Positions 45,505 to 55,012 of a stretch of 64,000 bases of DNA are shown here, piece by piece (the stretch's first letter is position 1; the number at the start of each line of letters is the position of its first letter). Origin of the DNA: Xestospongia muta (taxonomy: Eukaryota; Porifera; Demospongiae; Haplosclerida; Petrosiidae); the NCBI GenBank assembly GCA_963693285.1, contig OY848919.1, forward strand, positions 4,593,827-4,657,826. Direction: 5' to 3'. The notes beneath the pieces were generated by a model. The model was not told the origin of the DNA, did no database searches, and was given only the letters and a program-made list of their open reading frames with translations. The position numbers were made by a program, and so were the translations under genes.

Positions 45505-45910
45505 ACCTATCTTAACAGCATAATACTCCCAGTAAGAAACAAATTGAAAGCTTATGAGGTTCTGTTTGTATAAATATTGGATGCATTCAATAGTGTGCTT
45601 AATAAGTTATGATTTACTTTTATTTATTTTATTTGTTAAATAATTTGTGACTTACTAAATAAAACATGATTTCTTTTAAAAAATAAGAAGAAAATCAAGA
45701 GTTATGTAATAAATAATGACTTTTTTAATATGTTCTGATAATTTTTCCAATTTTGATACATATAGATATACAAGGTAAATGCTATACTATAGTTAATGTA
45801 CAATATTTTAATTAGCAATCCCTGCATAATATGAAACCTTCAGTTAGAACAAAAATGTGAGAACAACCGAAAAATACTACCACCATGAACAAACTAAGAG
45901 ACAACAAACC
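45505..45910 (-). pseudogene. Scraps of a POT-like transporter C-terminal half
   Basis: 45508-45545 complements TM12 sequence (TCTTAACAGCATAATACTCC) and 45800-45905 complements the TM10-TM11 region (TTAATTAGCAATCCCTGCAT). They are separated by about 250 bp of unrelated sequence, so the copy is fragmented. Confidence 0.55.
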
Positions 45911-46471
45911 GGTAAAGAATTAATTCAATTTTAAAGATATTGCTTTAATTCTTTATTTTAAGTCTATTTATATTGTATGTGTAGTATTTCTATGTAGAAC
46001 TAAATGTCACATAAGATTGATTCAATCTTATATGCTTTAAAATAGATGGTAGTACTACAAAATGATTGCACAATTCATAGACAAAGAATGTCTCATTCAT
46101 TTGCCTTCAAAAATGCAAATGATAAAAGACAATTATGTGTTTAGCTTTGATAAAAGTAAAAATTTAATACACCATATTTCATCCAAATGTAGAACATATG
46201 TTCACAAATGAACTTGAGATTCTCATGAAAGACTGAGATAAAATAGAATTTTGTTGATGACTAAATCAAGAAAGTCTGTTCAAATTATGAATTTGCTATA
46301 GTTAACTCCAACTTTCTATTTTCATAATAATAGTACACACACACTGTTACATTGAAAACAAGATATACTAATCACAAAAAAGATAGTAGAAAACTAATAT
46401 AGTCAACACTAAATAACTCAGTGTTCATGAAGTGGCTGCAAAAACTTCATATTTAAGAATTAACATCAGAT
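45911..46471. repeat. 3' flank of the split MAES-group gene
   Basis: The last 290 bp is the conserved MAES 3' flank with a small insertion near 46290. The rest has nothing recognised. Confidence 0.55.
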
Positions 46472-47702
46472 CTAATCATGGTCAATATCATCATCATCAT
46501 CATTTTCTTCGTCTTCTATGCAATATTCTATACCATATTCCTGCTCTAGTTGTCTTTCAGTATATTCTGTAATGATAACTCTCTCATTAACATCAGACAG
46601 TTCATTACGTTGTCTATACTTGTATTTATATGCAGCAATAGTATAAAGAATGACTGAAATGAAAACAAGACCTGTCTTAACAGCATAATACTCCCAGTAA
46701 CAACCATATTGTGAACTTGCCAAAGTTAGATGCACAGTATAAATGCTATTATTAATGAACCATATTCCAATTAACAATCCTTGCATAGTACGAGGACCTT
46801 GAGCTAAAATAAATTCAAAACTTGTAAACTGAACACAAAAAATACTAATACCAGCAAAAAAATGAGGGGCAGCCATAATATAATAAGGTAGTGTGAGTTC
46901 ATCTGATTGTAATCCATTTTCAAATGTTATGTTGTCAATGAATGACAAACAGAAGTCTATATTAATTGAGGCATTTCCAAAGTCATGATTTATCATATAA
47001 CTAATAAGAGTTGTCATTATAGACATTATTAAGAGCGCCACTAGTCCAATCCACATACGTTTCAACATACTAGGAATGAAACGAGAGAAGAAAGAAACCA
47101 TTATAAATTGATATAAAGGAACAGCAAATAAAACAAGACAATAAGGAATAGTTATAGGATATATTAATAGAGCACTTTCCATGACATTGTAATCAATGCT
47201 ATTTTTCATTCTCACGACTCCTAAATATTGATCTAAAATCTTTGATTTACTGTCAAGAAGTCCATATCCAAAGATTCCCAAGAGTATACTGAATATGTAT
47301 AAAAAGCTTTTCACATCCTCTACTTGTACAGTAGTAAACGGTCCTCCATATCTCTCTTTAGCTAAGTCTAATCTTGAAGGAGGAGATTCACCAAATGTAA
47401 AGGCACTACGTCTCACTGGTTGTTTGTGTTTCCAAGCATACTTTATTACTCTCCATATTAATTTGACAGGATTGTTGTGTTGAGCTGGATCAATAACCAA
47501 GTGATGTTTAAAACAACAAAAAGACAAGATTGCAAAGAAAATAAAAAAACATCCAGAGCCAAATATAACAGTAAAGGCATAATAGATAGTATTATTATGT
47601 ACAAATCCTGTTACAATAGATACCATTACAAGTACTACAGCTAGTGGGCAATAAAACATGTACAAAAACCAGTAAATAAAACTACTCAACTCTTCAGAAG
47701 GA
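46472..47702 (-). pseudogene. 3' part of a MAES-group transporter split by copia
   Basis: Encodes the protein from SPSEELSSF (before TM5) to the stop at 46472: TM5-TM12, the loop with KERYGGPFTT, EFILAQGPRTMQGLLIG, YKYRQRNELSDVNER and an acidic tail with an Asp run. No lesion other than the insertion. The 5' part is at 52428-52903. Joining the two across one copy of the 5-bp duplication keeps the frame and gives a predicted length of about 568 residues, the group norm. So the gene was intact until the element arrived. The frame is open upstream into the 3' LTR to 47737 but has no ATG there. Confidence 0.88.
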
Positions 47703-47707
47703 GAAAA
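47703..47707. repeat. Copia target-site duplication, left (GAAAA)
   Basis: GAAAA directly before the LTR; the same 5 bp follows the other LTR at 52428-52432. Intact paralogues have it once. Confidence 0.9.
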
Positions 47708-48028
47708 TGTTCGCAGGCGCGTTTGTAAATCTGTCACTGAGTTATCTCAATAGACTCACAGGAAATCAACTATTTTTAAGAATCAAAAATGGGAATACAC
47801 AAATCAAATAAGATCCTACTTAAATACACAACTGAAAAGAGCAGAGCCTCAAGTCATAAGGACAAAGGTCCAAAAGAAATCATAACAAAAAACACAATAA
47901 ACAAAGAGATGGCTAAGGGAAGGACAAGAAGGAAGAGCTAGGATGAGATATATTAATCAAACCTATCAACACATATACAGTAATCAACACATGACACACA
48001 ACTGCCTAATTACACTCATATACCAACA
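47708..48028 (-). repeat. Copia 3' LTR
   Basis: Minus sense begins TGTTGGTATATGAG and ends GCGCCTGCGAACA (TG...CA). 321 bp. Confidence 0.95.
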
Positions 48029-48037
48029 CTCCCACTT
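48029..48037 (-). other. Copia polypurine tract
   Basis: Minus-sense AAGTGGGAG abuts the 3' LTR and overlaps the last bases of the gag-pol stop codon region; standard plus-strand primer position. Confidence 0.75.
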
Positions 48038-51000
48038 AATTTGGTAGTTTGTGTTCCATTAGTCCCATACTCAATCGTAGAGTTTCGAACCTTCCTTTAT
48101 TCAGTGGCTTGGTCAGTATGTCAGCAATCATGTCACTTGTTGGACAGTATCTCAGCTCAATTATTCTCTTCTGTAAAGCCTCACGAACATAGTGGTAACG
48201 AATATCAATGTGCTTTGTCCTTGCATGTATAATGGGATTTCTTGCAATGGCAATGGCCCCTTGATTGTCTTCCATCAGCACTGTTGGTGTTGTAGTGCTC
48301 ACGTTCAAGTCTGACAATAACCTTCTCAACCAAGTTGCTTCTTGAGTAGCTGCACTAAGTGCCACATATTCAGCTTCAGATGTTGAGAGTGCAACAACTC
48401 CTTGCTTCTTGCTCAACCAGTCGATTGATCCTCCGGCCATTATGAACAAATTTCCAGTAGTTGAATGACGATCATCTAAGTCTCCAGCCCAATCTGCATC
48501 CGAGTATCCAATCAGCTGTCCATCATTTGTTTTTCCATATTTTAGTGCTAGACTAACTGTACCTTTGAGATACCTCAGAATCCTTTTTACAGCTGTTAGG
48601 TGTGCCTCTGTTGGTTTCGAGTTGAATTTCGACACCACTCCTACTGCATGAGCAATGTCAGGGCGAGTTGCTGTGGCAGCATATAACAAACTTCCAACCA
48701 TTGATTGATACTTGTTTGGATCAACTGCTTTGCTAACACCATCATCCTTTTTCAGATCATTATTGACATCAGCTGGAGTTGAAACAACTTTAGAGTCAGT
48801 AAATCCATACTTCTCAAGCATCTTTAAAATGTACTGTTTCTGGTGTACCCAGATGCACTTCTGATCTTTGTCTTGCTCAATACTAATTCCGAGACAGTAA
48901 TGAAGAGGTCCCATGTCCTTCATCTTGAATTGTGTTGCCAGGGTTTCTTTTATTCTCGTCATTTCCTCTTGAGTTTTGGTGATTACAATGAGATCGTCCA
49001 CATAGACTGCAACGATAGTAATTGTGTCAGCTATTTGGATGTAGACACACGGGTCAGCAGTACTCTGTTTGAATCCAATGGACTCCATGTAATGCCTAAA
49101 TGCTGTGTTCCAGCATCGTGATGATTGCTTGAGACCATACAGCGATTTTTTCAGCTTGCATACCAAGTGCTTTTTACCAGGTTGGACATAACCTGCTGGT
49201 TGCTCCATGTATATCTCCTCTTCTAGACTCCCATTGAGAAATGCTGTCACCACATCCATTTGATGAATCAACATATCGTTTTCAACTACAAAAGCTAGTA
49301 GTGCCCTGATTGATGAGAATCGCACCACGGGTGAGAAAGTTTCCTCGTAGTCAATCCCATACTTCTGAGCATAACCCTTAGCAACCAGACGACCTTTGAA
49401 TCGTTCCACTTTACCATCACTTCCATGTTTGACCTTGAATACCCACCTGCATCCAATAGGTTTGCGACCACTAGGTAGTTCTACAAGGTCCCATGTTTCA
49501 TTTTCCATGAGTGATTTGTACTCCTCATCAGCAGCTGCTTTCCATTCTTTGGCACAATCACCACTAAGAGCTTCTTCTATGGTTCTAGGTTCATTGATTT
49601 GACACACATGATAGGCAACATGATGAACTTCATCATCCACTGATGCCACATCTGCATACTCGTCTTGACCATATCTCACAGGTGGTCTTCTCTGGCGTTC
49701 TGTACGACACTGATCTTCATTCTGTTGTTGTTGCTTCTCTTTTAGTTGTTCGTCTTTCTCTTCATTCAAGTCAGTATTCACTTCCACTGTATATTTTGAC
49801 TTGGTTACTTCTCTGAGTCCAAAGTCTGCTTCATTGAATATCACATCACGTCTTATGACGACTTGTGAAGTCGTTTCATCCAACAGCCTGTACCCTTTTG
49901 ACTCCTTACAGTACCCAATGAAACGAAGTTTCTCTGATTTCTTGTCTAACTTCTGTCGCTTATTATCTGGAATATGAGCATAGGCAATACACCCAAACAC
50001 TTTCAGGTGACCAATATTTGGTTTCCTTTCATACCATCGCTCATGTGGTGTTGTATTGTTCTTAACAGCTGTTGTTGGTGTTCTATTTTGAATATATGCT
50101 GCTGTGGCAACTGCTTCAGCCCAGTATTTGTCAGATAATCCAGCATGAGCTATCATAGATCGTGCTGATTCCATTAGTGTTCTGTTCATTCGTTCAGCTA
50201 CTCCATTTTGTTCCGGTGTGTGAGGTACAGTCAGCTCATGACGTATCCCCTTTGACTTTAGATAAGTCTTGAATTCTCCCGACAAATACTCTCCACCATT
50301 GTCTGTTCGTATGGCTCCAATTCTTTGACGACATTCATTTGTAGTGACTGCCTCGAACTCTTTGAATTTTTCGAACACTTCTGACTTGTGTTTAATAAAG
50401 TAAACAGCACAGCAACGTGAAAAATCATCGATGAAGGTTACAAAATATCGTCGTCCACCAATTGATTCTGTGGGCATTGGTCCACAAACATCACTGTGTA
50501 CCAATTGAAGCTTTCGGGTCGAACGTATTTCTCCCACTGGCTTAAACGGGGCTCGATGCATTTTTCCTTCCACACATCCCTCACAAAACGACAGCTTCGA
50601 TGTTTTTGAGAATCTCATTCCAGTTGCCAATTTCTTCTGAACAATATCTTGGAGTCGCTGTCCATTCACATGGCCTAGCCTTTGATGCCACAGATCCATC
50701 TCATTTGTTTCTTTTGATGCTGTTGCAACTGAGGCTTGTTCTTGAGAGATGATAGGTTCACAGTCCAAATGATACATCTTTCCTGTTAACGAACCCATAC
50801 CACATAGTTTTCTTTTCCTGTCTCTAATCCAGCATCTGAATTGACCAAATTTTACAATGTTTCCCCTTGCAGCTGCTGCTCTCACAGAAAACAAATTACA
50901 GGTCAGCTTGGGAACGTACAGTACTTCATGAATGACAGACTCTTTTGGCTTACTCATTTTGAATAGCATGTTAACCTTAACTTTTCCAATGCCAACAGCA

Positions 51001-51980
51001 TTGACCACACGACCATCGCCCAACCCGACCTTCTCTGGCTTCTCGAATTCACGGTAATCTGACAACAATTCTTTATCCCGTGTCATATGACTTGATGCTC
51101 CAGAGTCCACTAGCCATTTGTCCTTTTGAGAGGAGTCCTCTGAGCCAAGTGACACTGCAAACGCTCCTGGACTGGCTGAATCCACGTCCGAGTGTTTTTC
51201 TTCTGCAGGTTTGGCTCTATGCAGAGGTCTTGGTCGTTCTTGTTGCTTTTTTCTTGGGCAGTTACGACGAAAGTGACCTTCCTCACCACAATCAAAACAC
51301 TTGAGCCTACTTGCTTGCTTTGTTCTCTTCTGATGAGCTCCCACTAGCGCTGAGGCCGTGCCACGATTGACACCAGACAACACACTAGATCTACTTGAGT
51401 GTCCGTTTATCTTCTGTTCCTCATGAATTAGGGCTTGTTGGACAAAATTTAATCTCACATCATCAACGCGAGCCTCCAGAGCTGTCACCAGGGTAGAATA
51501 GCTCTGAGGTAGACTTCCCAGCAATGTGACCACCTGGTCCTCCTCTGAAATAGGAGCTCCAATTGCTGCTAACCTATCAGTGATTTCCTTCATGTGTTTC
51601 AAGTGTGCTTCCATTGATGAGCCTTCTTTCATTTCAGTTCGAAAGTACTGCTTCTTCAGGAAGAGTTTGTTAGCTAGAGTATCTCGCTCAAAATGGTTGC
51701 GTAGAGAATCCCAGGCTTCCTTTGGTTGCTCACATGAAGTCACTAAGTACAGCTGTGGAGTACTAATGGCTATAATGATTGTAGAAAATGTTTTCTGTGA
51801 TCTCCTTCGAAATTCCACCTGTGCCTGAGCGTTTGCATCTTCTGCAAGTACCTCTGTACCATCTATGAATCCCCAGAGTCCTTTTGCCAGCAACAAGTGA
51901 CGCATCTGGAACTTCCATGTGATCCAGTTTGAACTGTCCAGCTTGTCAATTGACCACTTTTCATCCACAGTTCCAGCCAT
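48036..51980 (-). CDS. Copia Gag-Pol polyprotein
   Basis: 1314 residues in one frame, ATG at 51980. Gag-like region to about 220. CCHC zinc knuckle at 228-241 (CFDCGEEGHFRRNC). Aspartic protease DSGAS at 292-296. GAG-pre-integrase zinc motif: H432, H437, C466, C469. Integrase catalytic residues D497 (SDVCGP), D560 (TDNGGEY) and E596 (QNGVAERMNR). Reverse transcriptase from about 830: LVAKGYAQ, QMDVVTAFLNG with D909, LYGLKQS, and the YVDD box at 993-996. RNase H: D1161, E1204 and D1238 region, ending TKHIDIRYHYVRE. The integrase-before-RT order defines Ty1/copia. All key residues are present and no stop or shift is seen, so the protein is probably functional. The host gene lies in the same orientation on both sides. 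Confidence 0.95.
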   Translation of the reverse strand: MAGTVDEKWSIDKLDSSNWITWKFQMRHLLLAKGLWGFIDGTEVLAEDANAQAQVEFRRRSQKTFSTIIIAISTPQLYLVTSCEQPKEAWDSLRNHFERDTLANKLFLKKQYFRTEMKEGSSMEAHLKHMKEITDRLAAIGAPISEEDQVVTLLGSLPQSYSTLVTALEARVDDVRLNFVQQALIHEEQKINGHSSRSSVLSGVNRGTASALVGAHQKRTKQASRLKCFDCGEEGHFRRNCPRKKQQERPRPLHRAKPAEEKHSDVDSASPGAFAVSLGSEDSSQKDKWLVDSGASSHMTRDKELLSDYREFEKPEKVGLGDGRVVNAVGIGKVKVNMLFKMSKPKESVIHEVLYVPKLTCNLFSVRAAAARGNIVKFGQFRCWIRDRKRKLCGMGSLTGKMYHLDCEPIISQEQASVATASKETNEMDLWHQRLGHVNGQRLQDIVQKKLATGMRFSKTSKLSFCEGCVEGKMHRAPFKPVGEIRSTRKLQLVHSDVCGPMPTESIGGRRYFVTFIDDFSRCCAVYFIKHKSEVFEKFKEFEAVTTNECRQRIGAIRTDNGGEYLSGEFKTYLKSKGIRHELTVPHTPEQNGVAERMNRTLMESARSMIAHAGLSDKYWAEAVATAAYIQNRTPTTAVKNNTTPHERWYERKPNIGHLKVFGCIAYAHIPDNKRQKLDKKSEKLRFIGYCKESKGYRLLDETTSQVVIRRDVIFNEADFGLREVTKSKYTVEVNTDLNEEKDEQLKEKQQQQNEDQCRTERQRRPPVRYGQDEYADVASVDDEVHHVAYHVCQINEPRTIEEALSGDCAKEWKAAADEEYKSLMENETWDLVELPSGRKPIGCRWVFKVKHGSDGKVERFKGRLVAKGYAQKYGIDYEETFSPVVRFSSIRALLAFVVENDMLIHQMDVVTAFLNGSLEEEIYMEQPAGYVQPGKKHLVCKLKKSLYGLKQSSRCWNTAFRHYMESIGFKQSTADPCVYIQIADTITIVAVYVDDLIVITKTQEEMTRIKETLATQFKMKDMGPLHYCLGISIEQDKDQKCIWVHQKQYILKMLEKYGFTDSKVVSTPADVNNDLKKDDGVSKAVDPNKYQSMVGSLLYAATATRPDIAHAVGVVSKFNSKPTEAHLTAVKRILRYLKGTVSLALKYGKTNDGQLIGYSDADWAGDLDDRHSTTGNLFIMAGGSIDWLSKKQGVVALSTSEAEYVALSAATQEATWLRRLLSDLNVSTTTPTVLMEDNQGAIAIARNPIIHARTKHIDIRYHYVREALQKRIIELRYCPTSDMIADILTKPLNKGRFETLRLSMGLMEHKLPN

Positions 51981-52084
51981 TCTTCACAACTGCAGTGAAT
52001 CCAGAAAGGTTTGGTTTGTTTTGTGACAACACAGTTCTTCCGGCACTTCTGGCAGAAATAAGTTTCTCCTTTTTGACAGATTTA

Positions 52085-52106
52085 CTTGGAGTCTGGGCTC
52101 ATAACC
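52085..52106 (-). other. Copia primer-binding site, initiator-tRNA-Met anticodon type
   Basis: Directly after the 5' LTR the minus strand reads GGTTATGAGCCCAGAC, whose complement resembles the anticodon stem-loop of initiator tRNA-Met (...GGGCYCATAACC) rather than a tRNA 3' end. This fits the half-tRNA priming known for Drosophila copia and Ty5. Confidence 0.7.
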
Positions 52107-52427
52107 TGTTCGCAGGCGCGTTTGTAAATCTGTCACTGAGTTATCTCAATAGACTCACAGGAAATCAACTATTTTTAAGAATCAAAAATGGGAATACACA
52201 AATCAAATAAGATCCTACTTAAATACACAACTGAAAAGAGCAGAGCCTCAAGTCATAAGGACAAAGGTCCAAAAGAAATCATAACAAAAAACACAATAAA
52301 CAAAGAGATGGCTAAGGGAAGGACAAGAAGGAAGAGCTAGGATGAGATATATTAATCAAACCTATCAACACATATACAGTAATCAACACATGACACACAA
52401 CTGCCTAATTACACTCATATACCAACA
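52107..52427 (-). repeat. Copia 5' LTR
   Basis: 321 bp, matching the 3' LTR throughout as far as I can compare by eye. Should contain the element's promoter. Confidence 0.95.
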
Positions 52428-52903
52428 GAAAACTGTAGTTGATCAATACCAAACTGGATTACATTTGCCTGAAACAAGCCATATCCAAGAAAGAAAGGAC
52501 AAGCCAGAGTTGTCGATAAAATCAGAGTTGTAATGCTATTAAGCTGTAAAAAGTACAGACCCACTAACGATATTGTTATGATGACAAATCCCACACATAT
52601 TAACACAATTCCAATTTTTATTACTTTATATCTCATCCATTTCTCACCTAACAAACCAAGCATAGGGTAGAAAAGATAGTACAGTCCAATTGCAGCAAAT
52701 ATAAGAAAGAAATATCTGTCAATAAAATGTGTAGATAGAGCTCCATATATAATAGTGATATTAGCCAGCAGAATACTGATAACTAAAACTAACAGTGCAC
52801 CTTTTGATTGAACACAAACATTTTTACACCTGCTCCTGAAACAAGAAGACAGCATACTTTCACCTGATGAGTTATTAGTCATTAAAAGTTCTGATTCTGC
52901 CAT
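52428..52903 (-). pseudogene. 5' part of the copia-split MAES-group transporter
   Basis: ATG at 52903 (MAESELLMTNNSSGE). Covers TM1-TM4 and QFGIDQLQF (the paralogues' T is I here), where the LTR begins. Its first 5 bp in plus order are the right target duplication GAAAA (52428-52432). Read-through gives only SVGI and more LTR sequence before a stop. The 5' flank (52904-53055) is the conserved MAES flank, so transcription probably still starts here and would run into the element. Confidence 0.88.
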
Positions 52904-53119
52904 TAAATTCTGCTTTATGCTCTATACAATGTCCACTTTAGAATCAGCCAATGAACAATAAAGCAGTGAATGTGTTATAATAATTTTCACTGTTTACATG
53001 ATCTTTATGTTTTTAGTTTCAATACATAATCATAACAATAACAAGATGATTAGCAATTATATATATATATATTTATATATATAATATATCCTTAATCATG
53101 CTGAAGTTGATGAAGATCT
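52904..53119 (-). promoter_or_regulatory. Conserved MAES 5' flank, then AT tract
   Basis: 52904-53055 matches the upstream sequences at 4084, 8170 and 22789; 53057-53090 is AT-rich repeat. Confidence 0.35.
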
Positions 53120-53307
53120 CACAGTAAAAATTGATTGATTGATTTAACCAATACATTGTTGTAATACAGGTTGCATGTAACAAACTTAGTATAATGTAAA
53201 ACGTCAATGTAACACTGTTTAGATTACTAATATACTATTGTTTATTTAGCTAAAAAAACAGCAGTACATTAACAATCAAGAAAATGTTATCTTAATTTTT
53301 TACAGTG
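53120..53307. mobile_element. Foldback MITE, internally deleted copy
   Basis: CACAGTAAAAATTGATTG at the left, TTTTTTACAGTG at the right; paralogue of 820-992 and 8662-8833. Confidence 0.65.
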
Positions 53308-53726
53308 CAAATGTTCTCAAAAGCTGTTGAATATATATTGTATTATCATGAATTCTTGGTGTATATCATATAAGACCTTTACACCTTGTTATAAGCCCCC
53401 AACTTCACCTTTGGCTGACATATTAGGGTTAAGTATTTTTATCTCACACAGTATGTACAGTAACAATAATAAAATATCACTTATCTTTCAACTTTAGAGA
53501 AGCACAGTAAATTTAGTTAGAAACCTTCTCCCTATATAGATGTTGCCCACAGCTGTACACCTCAACGGTTAGTAATTTTATTTATAAAATGAACTATAAA
53601 TAAAGTGGCTTCCAATGGTAGTATGGCTCTCCAGTAACCATTCCTGATTGAAAATGCCCATATATGGAATCACCATGATGCCAATGAACTAACCAAATTA
53701 TAATTACTGCATTTGGTACAAAACAT
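53308..53726. repeat. Block A, partial copy
   Basis: Matches the first 420 bp of block A and stops at TTTGGTACAAAA, where unrelated sequence begins. Confidence 0.7.
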
Positions 53727-54178
53727 CAACACTTCTATTATCGTCTTCATATAATGCCTGTTTTGTTGAACTTTTTCTCTTCGTTCATTACAAAGGTTGA
53801 ACCAATTGAGGTGTTAGACTTCTGACTATGCTTAAAAGTCAGTCCATGCAGCCATGGCATGTTTGTGCCTCTGTAACACAGTATGCTTCTCCAATCTACC
53901 ACTCTTCCCTGTTGCATGCTTCTAGTTCCTATAACCTGTTGTAATGAAACATTCCACACTCTTATGTACTCCAGTTGAAAAAAAACAGCAGTCATAGCAG
54001 AAAGCAGCATCCTTGGTAATGGAATACTCTAACCAGGTTTACTTATAAACCATGAAGGATTAAAAGATTGACTTTTATTAAGTATGTAAGTGTAAGGGAA
54101 ATGATGATGATGAGGTTGGACTGGTTGATCTTCCATAGCAATATGAGTAATTCCATTGATAGTATCCATATGTGTGTA
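53727..54178. other. Unrecognised sequence replacing block A
   Basis: Richer in GC than its surroundings and not found elsewhere in the window. The minus strand has an open stretch of 87 codons (53747-54010) with YIRVWNVSLQQVIG and RGTNMPWLHGLTF, which I do not recognise. It could be an exon-like fragment of a captured gene or transposon. 54021-54178 has nothing recognisable. Confidence 0.35.
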
Positions 54179-54373
54179 TGTAACTTGATTTGGAATCAAA
54201 GACCACTTCTTGCAAGACATTTGTGACCAAATTTGTGCAAAGAGACTGCTGTTAAACATCCAAAAACTAGTTTTTTGTACATGTAGTTGCTATGTGCATG
54301 CACAGCAACTGTATGGATTCAAAACTGTTATTAACGTGTATTAAGGGTGGTTCCTTTTCACAAATCAGGTCAC
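54179..54373. mobile_element. GGGACCACTTCT-family MITE, diverged
   Basis: TGTAACTTGATTTGGAATCA and GACCACTTCT at the left; GGTGGTTCC and CACAAATCAGGTCAC at the right. Confidence 0.55.
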
Positions 54374-54539
54374 AAAGTTATGACAGAATTTTGAATTTCA
54401 TTTGAACTTCAATTTTGAGTTTCAATTTGCTTTTAAATTTCATTTATATATACTAATTGACATGTACCAAACTTTCCCAATCATTACATAGAGAGTCATA
54501 GGGTTAGTGATGTATACTAGGAACAGCCACATTGTAATA

Positions 54540-55012
54540 GAGAAAATTAGCTTAATGATGATTGTTGGGTGGAGTTAATTAGACCTACCCTCATATATGT
54601 AGGATAAGAGTTTGATAGCTTATCTTTAGCATAAGTATATATCATCATAACTTGTTGACGATTTATTGTTATGTACAATAACAATGTTTATAATGACACT
54701 ACAAGAACAAATGTTTGGTTGATTTTCAAGTTGCATGTAATTATTTGAAACAAAATGATAGTAAATGTCATATATTGTGTTCACATAGTGTGTATTAGAT
54801 ATTATTTCATAATTACACATATTTTGATTTAGCCACGCAGTCGTGCATGCAAGTATGTGTGAAAAATTTAAAACAGTTGTAAAGGTCTAATAATCATCAT
54901 AAAAAAATATTCTTTCAATAAAATCTACATGTGAAGTCATTCAATTGTGAAATATATACATAAACTAAACAAAATGTAATTGTTAATGTGTGGATTCAAT
55001 TGAGAGTTCCAT
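54540..55012. repeat. 3' flank duplicated from or with 39360-39790
   Basis: TTATTGTTATGTACAATAAC, TTGGTTGATTTTCAAGTTGC and GATTTAGCCACGCAGTCGTG occur in both flanks, which lie downstream of the two distant-group transporters (55013 and 40437). It dates their duplication as one that included the flank. No gene. Confidence 0.7.

Larger units (their letters stand above)
47708..52427 (-). mobile_element. Full-length Ty1/copia LTR retrotransposon
   Basis: 4720 bp, transcribed on the minus strand, the same direction as the host gene. Order in minus sense: 5' LTR (52107-52427), primer-binding site, gag-pol, polypurine tract, 3' LTR (47708-48028). Both LTRs are 321 bp and I find no difference between them by eye. 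A 5-bp target duplication is present and the single gag-pol frame is open, so the insertion is recent and the element may be autonomous. Its GC content is visibly higher than that of the surrounding DNA. Confidence 0.95.

Noticed and set aside
48041..51828. Plus-strand frames antisense to gag-pol
   Set aside because: Shadow frames of a clear 1314-residue polyprotein on the other strand.
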